Origin: Prolixibacteraceae bacterium
Lineage (GTDB): Bacteria; Bacteroidota; Bacteroidia; Bacteroidales; Prolixibacteraceae
Direction of reading: 5' to 3'
DNA: 64,000 nt
Assembly (NCBI GenBank): GCA_028683385.1
Contig: JAQUIJ010000004.1
Location: forward strand, 151,416 to 215,415
Position numbers and translations under genes: made by a program. Numbering within the stretch: position 1 is the first letter of the stretch; each line of letters begins with the position of its first letter. Below, one piece after another: positions 9,387 to 17,400 of the stretch. The notes beneath the pieces were generated by a model. The model saw only the letters and a program-made list of their open reading frames with translations. It was not told the origin of the DNA and ran no database searches.

Positions 9387-11195
9387 ATGGAACTTTTCAA
9401 ACCTAAAGACATCCTGAAAGCAAATCCGAAACTAAGTTTTATTGGTGGTGAGCATTTTGCACGATTCCTGATGCTGCTGCTGCGTTTTGATAAACTTAAC
9501 CGGGTTTATGATCAGATTGGCGATAAAGTTGGACTTGAATTTATTGATGAACTTATTAAAATACTTAACATCAATTTTTTATACGATGTTGAGGAGTTGC
9601 AAAAGCGCATTCCTAAAACCGGGTCGGTAATTGTTGTCAGTAATCATCCGTTTGGTGGTTTGGAAAGCATTCTTTTAATTAAAATTTTGAGTCAGGTTCG
9701 TTCCGATGTGCAAATTGTGTCGACTCAATTGCTTCAGAAGATCGATCCAATCAGGGAATTCTTCCTCGAAGAAGATACTTTTCAGAAGAAAAACGATAAA
9801 AGTACATTGACTTCTGGAACAGATCAGGCGTCGGCTCATTTGGAGAATGGAGGAATTTTATGTCTTTTCCCGGCAGGCGATGTATCTCAGTTCGACGCCT
9901 ACCGCGTGCTTTCGGATACGCAGTGGCAATACAATACACTAAAATTTATCAGGCAGCAAAAAGTTCCGGTTGTTCCCATTCATTTTCAGGGAAATAACAG
10001 CCGGTTGTTTTATTTGATGGGCAATATTCTTCCGTCGCTGAAGAATATGAAATTGCCAACAGAGATCTTGTATCAGCATAAAAAGCCAGTTAAAATAAGG
10101 ATAGGAAATCCGATTTTGGTTCCAGAGCAGGATAAATTTACTGACATCTATCAGTATGGTAGGTATTTGCGTGCAAAAACTTATTTGCTGTGTTCCAAAA
10201 TTGAAGTGAAACGGTTTTTCAATTATTCACTCAAACGTCAGCAACGAATTGAACCTGTTGCCGAGCCTATTGCTCATGAAAAAATCATGGATGAACTTCG
10301 GAATCTGAGTGATGAATTCTTGTTGTTCAAAATGAAAAGTTATTCCGTTTATTGTGTTCCGACCAAGAAGATTCCCAATATTCTTCTTGAAATCGGGCGA
10401 TTGCGTGAGATCACTTTCAGGCAGGTTGGCGAAGGAACCAACCGCAGCATCGATTTGGACGAATTTGATTTGTATTACAACCAAATGTTTATCTGGGATA
10501 ACGAAACTGAAATGATTGCCGGTGCCTACCGAATTGGAAAAGGGGCTGATATTTTGCATCAATATGGTGTTCGCGGGTTCTATGTTCAGAGCTTGTTCAA
10601 GATTAAAGATGATCTTCAGGATATGTTGAGTCAATCGATGGAATTGGGGCGTTCGTTTGTGGTTAAAGAATACCAACGGAAACCCATGCCGTTGTTTTTG
10701 TTGTGGAAAGGTATTTTGTATTTCGCGCTCAAAAATCCTGAATATCGCTACCTGATGGGGCCTGTTAGCGTTTCCGATGACTATTCCACTACTTCGAAAG
10801 AGATGATCATCAAGTTTATCATGGCACACCATTTCGACTGGAAACTGGCTAGAAGTATTACTCCCCGAAATTCGTATAAATTCAAGACTGAGGATCAGAA
10901 CCTGAATATCATCATGCAAACCATGGACAACGACATCAATTCGCTCGATAAATTTATTGGCGACGTGGATGAGTTGAATTCAGGCTTGCCGGTGCTCCTG
11001 AAGAAATACATCAAGCTGAACGCTAAAATCATCGGGTTTAATGTCGATCCGAAATTCAATAACTGTCTGGACGGGTTGATTGCCCTTGATTTATGCGATA
11101 TTCCGCCAAATACCATCGAATCTTTATCGAAGGAAGCCAATGATAGTTCAATCCTTCAGCAATTTCATTCGCGTAAACTGAAAGACGGGAAATAA
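9387..11195 (+). CDS. Fused O-acyltransferase / N-acyltransferase (OlsF-like aminolipid synthase)
   Basis: 602 residues in two domains. Residues about 20-280 are a PlsC/LPLAT acyltransferase with VVSNHPFGGLESI (His-x5-Glu in place of His-x4-Asp) and LFPAGDVSQF. Residues about 300-480 are an OlsB-type GNAT-like N-acyltransferase: EITFRQVGEGTNRSIDLDEFD, MIAGAYRIGKG, FYVQSLFKI, MELGRSFVV and LMGPVSVSDDY. This domain order is that of OlsF, which acylates ornithine first on N and then on O; Bacteroides does the same for glycine lipids with two separate proteins. Here one protein could make the whole aminolipid, but the amino acid is not predictable. It is cytoplasmic, at the membrane surface. Confidence 0.82.
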   Translation: MELFKPKDILKANPKLSFIGGEHFARFLMLLLRFDKLNRVYDQIGDKVGLEFIDELIKILNINFLYDVEELQKRIPKTGSVIVVSNHPFGGLESILLIKILSQVRSDVQIVSTQLLQKIDPIREFFLEEDTFQKKNDKSTLTSGTDQASAHLENGGILCLFPAGDVSQFDAYRVLSDTQWQYNTLKFIRQQKVPVVPIHFQGNNSRLFYLMGNILPSLKNMKLPTEILYQHKKPVKIRIGNPILVPEQDKFTDIYQYGRYLRAKTYLLCSKIEVKRFFNYSLKRQQRIEPVAEPIAHEKIMDELRNLSDEFLLFKMKSYSVYCVPTKKIPNILLEIGRLREITFRQVGEGTNRSIDLDEFDLYYNQMFIWDNETEMIAGAYRIGKGADILHQYGVRGFYVQSLFKIKDDLQDMLSQSMELGRSFVVKEYQRKPMPLFLLWKGILYFALKNPEYRYLMGPVSVSDDYSTTSKEMIIKFIMAHHFDWKLARSITPRNSYKFKTEDQNLNIIMQTMDNDINSLDKFIGDVDELNSGLPVLLKKYIKLNAKIIGFNVDPKFNNCLDGLIALDLCDIPPNTIESLSKEANDSSILQQFHSRKLKDGK

Positions 11196-11248
11196 TTGAT
11201 GGTTATTTATAATTACTACTGACCGGCAGATTCAACGCAATCTTGATT

Positions 11249-11387
11249 TGAGATTTCTCACTTCGTTCGAAATGACAATCAACGAGTTATAGTTATCGAG
11301 GGTTTGGTTTGCGGCGTAGCCGCAAACCAAACCCTCGATAACTACTTGTATGTAAGTCTGTCATTCTGAGCAAAGCGAAGAATCTCA
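11249..11387. repeat. Nested palindromic element
   Basis: The centre is a perfect 26-bp inverted repeat (11290-11315 and 11319-11344) with a 3-base loop. Around it are outer arms of 29 bases (11249-11277 and 11359-11387) that are about three-quarters complementary. The right arm contains tgtcattctgagc...gaatctca, a word common in Bacteroidota intergenic repeats. The whole element sits between two convergent genes and may serve as a bidirectional stop, though neither side has a T-run. It is better viewed as a small mobile palindrome. Confidence 0.8.
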
Positions 11388-11464
11388 GATTTATTACCAC
11401 ATAACCAGAAGCAATAGATATCTGGATTTTGCCATTTCATAGGACATCTATTTTCTTCGAAATA

Positions 11465-11833
11465 TTATTTCTTGAAGATGAAATAAACAGCCAGAATCAG
11501 GAAAACAAAGCCCACCAGGTGGTTGAACCTGAAGTTTTCGTTCTTGAAAAGTATCACTGAGAACGCAGTGAAAACGAGCAAGGTAATTACTTCCTGAATC
11601 ACTTTCAATTCGATTAAAGAAAACGGACCGCCATTTTCTTTGTATCCGATGCGGTTTGCCGGAACCTGAAACATATATTCGAATAAGGCAATTCCCCAGC
11701 TAATCAAGATAATGGCTACAATTCCCAATTTGTTGAACCATTTTAGCTCTCCAAATTTGAGGTGCCCGTACCAGGCTAATGTCATAAACGAATTTGACAA
11801 GACTAGCAATGCGATAGTTAATATTCCTTTCAT
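11465..11833 (-). CDS. DMT-superfamily protein (DUF486)
   Basis: 122 residues with four predicted membrane helices (about 3-20, 35-53, 77-97, 104-120). The family signature is WYGHLKF near the start and FEYMFQVPANRIGY in the middle. DUF486 proteins are small inner-membrane proteins of the drug/metabolite-transporter type; the substrate is unknown. Monocistronic, divergent from the sugar dehydrogenase gene. Confidence 0.88.
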   Translation of the reverse strand: MKGILTIALLVLSNSFMTLAWYGHLKFGELKWFNKLGIVAIILISWGIALFEYMFQVPANRIGYKENGGPFSLIELKVIQEVITLLVFTAFSVILFKNENFRFNHLVGFVFLILAVYFIFKK

Positions 11834-12042
11834 TCGTGTATCGATTTAAAACAAGTTGCGAAAATACTTTAAACAATCTTTTGTGCCCAGATTTCCAGCG
11901 ACAAAATCAGCTAAATTCAGATTGATGTAATTTGAAAATCAATTTTATCAGTTCGCAGGTAAACAAAATTGCATGATTTTCGGTTTAAGATAAATTGATA
12001 GAGTTCTGAAAACTCTGAAAAAGACCTATTTACAAAAAGAAT

Positions 12043-13314
12043 ATGAAAAATAATTTTAGTTGGATAGCCGGATTGGTTTTCCTGTCGGCTTGTCAGGTCA
12101 ATTCAAGTAAAACATTAATTTCAGATGCTGATAATGCTGGGCTAAAGCTTCCTGAAGGTTTTTCAGCTTTGGTTTTTGCCGATGAACTCGGACATGCCAG
12201 ACATCTTGATGTGAATACCAACGGCGATGTTTACGTTTCGTTAAGCCAGGCAAAAAATGGTGGTGGAATAGTTTGCTTGCGCGATGAGAATGGCGATGGA
12301 AAAGCCGACGATATTAAGTATTATGGTATTTATGACGGTACAGGGATAAAATTACATAAAGGCTATGTGTATGTTGGGGCTGACACGCTTATTGCGAGGT
12401 ATAAACTTACCGAAGGTCAATTAATTCCTTCCGGCAATCCTGAAATTATTGCTTCCGGTTTCGATAATCAGAATCAGCACGAGACAAAGCCGATTACTTT
12501 TGATCAGGACGGAAATATGTATGTTACGGTCGGCGCTCCCTCAAATGCCTGCCAAATTCAGGATCGCACTAAAGGTTCGCCAGGAATGGATCCTTGTCCG
12601 ATACTTGAACTTCATGGCGGAATTTGGAGGTTTAAAGATGATGTCCTCAATCAGGATCAGGCCAAAGATGGCTACCGGTATGCCACTGGAATACGTAATG
12701 CGGTAGCAATCAGATGGAATGATCAGGAGAATAAATTGTATGCCATGCAACACGGACGCGATCAGTTGTCTCAACTCTTTCCCGAACTATATAACAATCA
12801 GCAAAGCGCAGAGCTTCCGGCTGAGGAGTTTTTGTTGGTCGAAGATGGATCAAACTTTGGCTGGCCCTATTGTTATTACGATGGCGCCCAGAGTAAAAAA
12901 GTACTTGCTCCCGAATATGGTGGCGATGGACAGAAAGTCGACAGGTGTTCAGCGGCTGACGATCCAATTATGGCTTTCCCGGCGCATATGGCTCCAAACG
13001 ATGTGCTGTTTTATACCGGAAATATGTTTCCTGAGAAATATAAGAATGGCGCTTTCATTGCTTTTCACGGATCGTGGAACCGTGCTCCGTTACCGCAGGA
13101 AGGTTATTATGTCGTATTTGTACCCTTTAAAGGAACATTGCCATCGGGAGCCTGGGAAGTTTTTGCTACAGGTTTTGCCGGTGTCGATGTGGTAAAAAGT
13201 CCGGGAGATGCTCTGCATCGCCCGTGTGGACTTGCACAGGGACCAGATGGCTCGCTGTATGTTTCCGACGATTCAAAGGGTCGCATTTATCGGATTATTT
13301 ATAACGGATCATAG
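12043..13314 (+). CDS. PQQ-type sugar dehydrogenase / sorbosone dehydrogenase-like lipoprotein
   Basis: 423 residues. Lipoprotein signal with LSAC and Cys17, so membrane-anchored and periplasm-facing. The rest is a six-bladed beta-propeller of the soluble glucose dehydrogenase / L-sorbosone dehydrogenase type: HARHLDVNTNGDVYVS, HETKPITFDQDGNMYVTVG, YATGIRNAVAIRW, AMQHGRDQ, EDGSNFGWPYCYYDG, FIAFHGSWNR, and RPCGLAQGPDGSLYVSDD. The family oxidises aldoses or related sugars with PQQ. A lipoprotein cytochrome c gene follows 50 bases downstream and is the natural electron acceptor. The exact sugar and PQQ dependence are inferences; no pqq biosynthesis genes are in the window. Confidence 0.85.
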   Translation: MKNNFSWIAGLVFLSACQVNSSKTLISDADNAGLKLPEGFSALVFADELGHARHLDVNTNGDVYVSLSQAKNGGGIVCLRDENGDGKADDIKYYGIYDGTGIKLHKGYVYVGADTLIARYKLTEGQLIPSGNPEIIASGFDNQNQHETKPITFDQDGNMYVTVGAPSNACQIQDRTKGSPGMDPCPILELHGGIWRFKDDVLNQDQAKDGYRYATGIRNAVAIRWNDQENKLYAMQHGRDQLSQLFPELYNNQQSAELPAEEFLLVEDGSNFGWPYCYYDGAQSKKVLAPEYGGDGQKVDRCSAADDPIMAFPAHMAPNDVLFYTGNMFPEKYKNGAFIAFHGSWNRAPLPQEGYYVVFVPFKGTLPSGAWEVFATGFAGVDVVKSPGDALHRPCGLAQGPDGSLYVSDDSKGRIYRIIYNGS

Positions 13315-13364
13315 TTTATTTAATAATTTCCGCTATCTTGAACTTGAAATTATAACCAAATTCA

Positions 13365-13847
13365 ATGAAAATAAAATATAAACATTTGATTTATTGTGTT
13401 TTGATTAGTGCTTTATTTATTTCCTGTCAAAATGCATCCAATAACAAAAAAGTTGAGCCCGTTGGCGACGAGAAACCAGCAACTGAAATAGACAAGAGTT
13501 TACCAACACAATCTGCAGAAAAGGAACACCCCGGGAAAGTTGTTTATACTCAATATTGTTTAACCTGCCATCAATCCGACGGATCGGGCGTTCCAGGTAT
13601 GCACCCGCCATTGACTGCCGGTAGTTGGGTAGGTAACGATTCCAAGGAACTAATTGCTCTTATGATGAAAGGTCTGAGTGGAAAAATTGTAGTGAACGGC
13701 GAAGTTTATAAGAATTTTATGCCTTCGCATGCCCAGCTTACCGATGAGCAACTGGCCGATGTGCTTTCATATGTGCGGTCAAGTTTTGGGAATAATTTTG
13801 AACCCGTAACTCCTGAAATGGTGAAGAAAGTCAGAAGCGGAAAATAA
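13365..13847 (+). CDS. Lipoprotein monohaem cytochrome c
   Basis: 160 residues. Signal ending LFISC (Cys21) gives a probable lipoprotein anchor, then a Lys/Glu/Pro-rich linker to about residue 55. CLTCH (Cys65, Cys68, His69) binds the haem; the Met in NFMPSH is the likely sixth ligand. It is similar to class I cytochromes fused to or paired with PQQ dehydrogenases. The preceding sugar dehydrogenase is cotranscribed, so this cytochrome probably passes electrons from sugar oxidation to the terminal oxidase. A hairpin terminator follows. Confidence 0.9.
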   Translation: MKIKYKHLIYCVLISALFISCQNASNNKKVEPVGDEKPATEIDKSLPTQSAEKEHPGKVVYTQYCLTCHQSDGSGVPGMHPPLTAGSWVGNDSKELIALMMKGLSGKIVVNGEVYKNFMPSHAQLTDEQLADVLSYVRSSFGNNFEPVTPEMVKKVRSGK

Positions 13848-13940
13848 CTGCAAATCAATAGCAATCGAGTTAAGAACTGAGCAAAAAATAAATCTAATTG
13901 CATTACTGACTTTTTCCTGTAAGCAAGAAGTATAAAGCAA

Positions 13941-13976
13941 AAAGGCAAAAGTGGAAATTCCGCTTTTGCTTTTTTA
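13941..13976. terminator. Bidirectional hairpin terminator
   Basis: gcaaaagtgg (13945-13954) pairs with ccgcttttgc (13960-13969), one G-T wobble, with A-tract before and T-tract after. It sits between convergent genes (cytochrome c on +, SIMPL protein on -) and can stop transcription from both sides. Confidence 0.85.
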
Positions 13977-13995
13977 CTTTTAGTATTTGCCTTGT

Positions 13996-14700
13996 TTACT
14001 TGATGGCGAATCTTGCAAATACAGCGTATTTCAGTTTGATTTTCTGGAAAGATAATTCAGGTAATGCTTCTTCGGCTGGAGCCGCATCCATCACCATATT
14101 CACCATTCCAGCTTTACGCATCAGGGGTTGAAATTCGTCATAGGTTTCGCGTTCCTGAATGAATAATGGTTTTCCAATGGTTTCGCCGATGCCAGCCAGC
14201 AAATAGGTAGCTTTTTCTTTTGCAGCCTGAATTGCCAATATTTTTACCTCTTTGCGGAAATCCTTAATTTTTGAATGATCAACCCGCTGTATTCCGGCAT
14301 TGAACGCATCAATCTCGTCCAGTAAATCGAATACTTTGGCTAGCGTACTGGTTGATGTTACTTTCAGGATATAATCTTTTGATGCAATCACATCATTCTT
14401 TTTACGCTTGATTTTAATAAAATCTGAATTAGCATCAGCCAATTGCAAATCAGCCAAATCGATTTCAAGTTTCATCAATCGTTTCTTCAGTTCTTTTTCC
14501 TGATCTTCAATTTCGATTTTCTTTTTCCCTTCAAAACGCTCTTTCAAGGTAAATGAAATGTAAATCTGATCAGGAATGATTTCCATTTCGCCGTTTCCAA
14601 CCACTTCAATGTAAGGGGTTTCTTTACCTTGGATAACTTCCTGACTCATTGCCATCAACGGGAGCAATGCAATGAATAGTGCTAAAATTCTTGTTTTCAT
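13996..14700 (-). CDS. SIMPL domain protein (DUF541)
   Basis: 234 residues with a cleavable signal peptide (MKTRILALFIALLPLMAMSQ). YIEVVGNGEMEIIPDQIYISF is the typical opening of SIMPL/DUF541 proteins, followed by an extended coil segment rich in Lys and Glu (about 50-85) and KDYILKVTSTSTLAKVFDLLDEID. Members are periplasmic or outer-membrane-associated and poorly characterised (oxidative stress roles are reported for some). It lies 90 bases downstream of ggt on the same strand and may share its transcript. Confidence 0.85.
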   Translation of the reverse strand: MKTRILALFIALLPLMAMSQEVIQGKETPYIEVVGNGEMEIIPDQIYISFTLKERFEGKKKIEIEDQEKELKKRLMKLEIDLADLQLADANSDFIKIKRKKNDVIASKDYILKVTSTSTLAKVFDLLDEIDAFNAGIQRVDHSKIKDFRKEVKILAIQAAKEKATYLLAGIGETIGKPLFIQERETYDEFQPLMRKAGMVNMVMDAAPAEEALPELSFQKIKLKYAVFARFAIK

Positions 14701-14790
14701 GTAGCTTATTTTATTTGTTACTAAGATGTTTTAAATGCAGTATTGGTTGCTTTTACCAAGTAGGTTTCCGTCCGGCAATAATTCAATTCT

Positions 14791-16482
14791 TCAATATCCT
14801 GCGGACTGTCCATCTTTCCGCGATTCGGAAGCCCCAAAATAAACCTTATTCTGATCATCCCACTTTATCGCCTGATAACCGCCGTAAATGCCATTTGTAT
14901 ATTGAATCTTGTGGCCCTTGCCTAGCAAATTGCGTACCGTTTCGTACGAAAATCCGCTTTCCAGATAAACGACTCCGCCATCGGTCATCTTTTCATCGAT
15001 TGGTTCGCTTGATCCTTCGTGACAAATTCGTGGCGCATCTCCTGCTTCCTGAAGGTTCATCCCGAAGTCGATTAAATTTACAACGATCTGAACATGACCT
15101 TGTGGCTGCATTGATCCACCCATCAATCCAAAGCTGATGAAAGGCTTGCCATCTTTGGTAATAAATGCAGGAATAATTGTTTGGAACGGACGTTTGTGTG
15201 GTTCAAATTTATTCAGGTGGTTGGGGTCGAGTGAAAACATTTCACCACGATCCTGTAGAACAAAGCCCAATTTCCCGGGAGTCATTCCAGATCCCATACC
15301 TCGATAATTGCTCTGGATCAGCGAAACCATGTTTCCATCCTTATCCGCAGTTGTCAGGTAAATGGTGTTTCCGTGTTCCGGATTTCCGGCCGGAAGAATT
15401 TTTGCAGCCCGATCGGGATTGATGAGTTTGTTCCTTTCTGTCGCATATTTTTTCGAGATTAAACCTTTGATCGGTAGCTTATTGAAATCAGGATCGGCAT
15501 AAAACTTAGCGCGATCTTCAAAAGCCAGTTTCTTGGCTTCCACAAATGTATGGACATATTCAGCGCTGCCGAATCCCATCGATTTAATATCGTATTTCTC
15601 CAATACATTCAGGATTTGTAAAACTGCAATTCCCTGTCCGTTTGGCGGCAATTCCCAGACGTCATAACCACGATAGTTGGTCGAAACCGGTTCAATCCAA
15701 TCCGAATGATGATCGGCAAAATCGCGCATGCTGAAAAAACCACCTTCATTTCTCACGTAGTCCACAATTTTTTGAGCGATTTCTCCTTTGTAAAAAGCAT
15801 CCCGTCCGCCATCCGCAATTTTTTGCAAAGTTGCTGCCAGAAAAGGGTTTTTAAAGATTTCGCCTTTGGCAGGAGCTTTTCCTCCGGGCATATAAATTTC
15901 TTTAAACCCGGTATAATTTTCCAGAATTTTCGAGTTCGAATTCCAATAATAAGCAATAACCTCGGTCAGCGGAAATCCTTCTCGGGCATAGTTAATTGCC
16001 GGTTTCAGGATTTCGGACATCGGGAGTTTCCCGAATTTTTTATTCAGTTCGAACCATCCATCGACACAACCCGGCACGGAAACAGATAGAGGACCGTGTG
16101 ATGGAACTTTTTTAATTCCGTGGTCAATAAAATACTGAAGGTTCAGGTCGTATGGTGACCTGCCACTGGCATTTAATCCATATAATTTCTGCGTTTTGGC
16201 ATCCCATACAATGGCGAATAAATCGCCACCGATGCCGTTTCCGGTGGGCTCAACCAATCCCAGCACAGCATTGGCTGCAATCGCGGCATCAATGGCATTT
16301 CCGCCGGCTTTCAGGATGTCAAGTGCCGCTTGCGTTGCCAATGGTTGGCTGGTGCAAGCCATTCCGTGCTGTGCAATCACTTCAGAGCGGGTTGCAAAAG
16401 TTTGTCCGGTAATGCGGTCTTGAGCAAAAATTAAATTATTAAAGAAGCAAATAACTATTATTCCTAAAACGAGTTTTTTCAT
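14791..16482 (-). CDS. ggt: Gamma-glutamyltransferase
   Basis: 563 residues, with a signal peptide ending about residue 20 (FFNNLIFA), so periplasmic. The large-subunit region has GMACTSQPLAT, GGNAIDAAIAANAVLGLVEP and GNGIGGDLFAIVWD. The autoprocessing and catalytic Thr is Thr373 in HGNTIYLTTADKDGN, which starts the small subunit, followed by GMGSGMTPG and FGLMGGSMQPQGHVQ. Family reaction: hydrolysis and transpeptidation of gamma-glutamyl compounds such as glutathione. The length is complete. The RAYT locus lies directly upstream, about 125 bases from its start. Confidence 0.93.
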   Translation of the reverse strand: MKKLVLGIIVICFFNNLIFAQDRITGQTFATRSEVIAQHGMACTSQPLATQAALDILKAGGNAIDAAIAANAVLGLVEPTGNGIGGDLFAIVWDAKTQKLYGLNASGRSPYDLNLQYFIDHGIKKVPSHGPLSVSVPGCVDGWFELNKKFGKLPMSEILKPAINYAREGFPLTEVIAYYWNSNSKILENYTGFKEIYMPGGKAPAKGEIFKNPFLAATLQKIADGGRDAFYKGEIAQKIVDYVRNEGGFFSMRDFADHHSDWIEPVSTNYRGYDVWELPPNGQGIAVLQILNVLEKYDIKSMGFGSAEYVHTFVEAKKLAFEDRAKFYADPDFNKLPIKGLISKKYATERNKLINPDRAAKILPAGNPEHGNTIYLTTADKDGNMVSLIQSNYRGMGSGMTPGKLGFVLQDRGEMFSLDPNHLNKFEPHKRPFQTIIPAFITKDGKPFISFGLMGGSMQPQGHVQIVVNLIDFGMNLQEAGDAPRICHEGSSEPIDEKMTDGGVVYLESGFSYETVRNLLGKGHKIQYTNGIYGGYQAIKWDDQNKVYFGASESRKDGQSAGY

Positions 16483-16530
16483 GAATTAAATTTTAAATGT
16501 CTAATATATAGTGTGTTGATGGAATTTAAT

Positions 16531-16600
16531 TCTCCGTAGGAGATTTATGACAATAGAAATTAAATTAGCTAATAAAGATGTTTTCCCGTAGGGAATTAAC
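16531..16600. repeat. RAYT-flanking hairpin repeat, left side
   Basis: Outer hairpin tctccgtaggaga (16531-16543), then tatgacaatagaaa (16546-16559), then inner hairpin ttcccgtagggaa (16583-16595) followed by ttaac. The same parts occur in mirror order on the other side of the transposase gene. Hairpin cores share ccgtagg. Confidence 0.8.
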
Positions 16601-16608
16601 AAAAAGAA

Positions 16609-17070
16609 TTAATCAATTGGTTTAAGGATATAACGTTCATCATATTTGATTTCAAAAGCTTTCAAAAAATCTAAATATTCTTCATAAAAGGTGTGTTTCT
16701 GATGATGTTTTTGCTGGTTGTCTATATATCTGGATATATTGGGCAACTGCGATTTTCCATAGGTGAATGCTCCAAAACCCTCCTGCCATGAGAATATACC
16801 AGCTACAAACTTATGCTTGTTAATCCACAATGAAGAACTTCTTTTAATATGAAACATCAAATCTGAAGGTGCTTGTTTTGGACTCATGCTCACAAGAACA
16901 TGTACATGATCAGGCATGCCATTAATAGCAAATGGTTTATGCCCCTGTTGTTCAATGATTCCATTCATATACTTGTAAAGGTCGCTTTGCCAGTTATCAT
17001 TGATTAATGATAACCGATTTTGTACCGCAAATACATAATGGATATACAATTGGGTATAAGTGTTTGCCAT
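16609..17070 (-). mobile_element. REP-associated tyrosine transposase (IS200-like, Y1)
   Basis: 153 residues. The HUH motif is PDHVHVLV (His55, His57) and the nucleophile is probably Tyr115 in SRYIDNQQKHH. WQEGFGAFTYGKSQ is typical of the single-copy IS200-like transposases of Bacteroidota. The gene is intact. It is flanked at about equal distance by inverted hairpin repeats, as in RAYT loci, so it is probably a domesticated or REP-mobilising enzyme rather than an ordinary insertion sequence. It nicks and rejoins single-stranded DNA at hairpins. Confidence 0.88.
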
Positions 17071-17400
17071 GAAATATGGTGTTAATGGATTTAATCGATA
17101 AGTAAAAGTACAATTTTTTGGTCGTGCTAAAAATATGATTTTGAGTAGCTTTAAGGAATCTCAATTGTTAATGCCCTACGGGCAATTATTTCCCCTGATT
17201 TGGTTTTTCTATTGTCATAGAAGCCCTTCGGGCTATCTGTATTTGAGATTTAGGTATTGTCGCAAGCAATTTTAACTCATAAAAATATTTAGTTTAATAA
17301 TGTGATTCGATTTCTTTAACAATTTGGAAGATATTTAATTTTACCTTTAAGCCTGATAATTCAAAAAAGGCTATCAATTGAATCAAAGATCATATTTCTA
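17071..17400. other. Intergenic region holding the right RAYT repeat
   Basis: 330 bases without a gene. The part 17168-17233 is the right hairpin repeat of the RAYT locus; the remainder is AT-rich and should contain the promoter of the nuclease gene at 17401, but no convincing TTTG/TAnnTTTG pair at normal spacing is visible. Confidence 0.5.
17168..17233. repeat. RAYT-flanking hairpin repeat, right side
   Basis: gttaat followed by the inner hairpin gccctacgggc (17173-17183), then tttctattgtcata (17206-17219), then the outer hairpin gcccttcgggc (17223-17233). The 14-base word is the exact reverse complement of 16546-16559, and the inner hairpin with its attaac tail is inverted relative to 16583-16600. 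Confidence 0.8.

Noticed and set aside
15706-16412. Several open frames on the + strand
   Set aside because: All are shadows of gamma-glutamyltransferase, which covers the same bases with full motifs.
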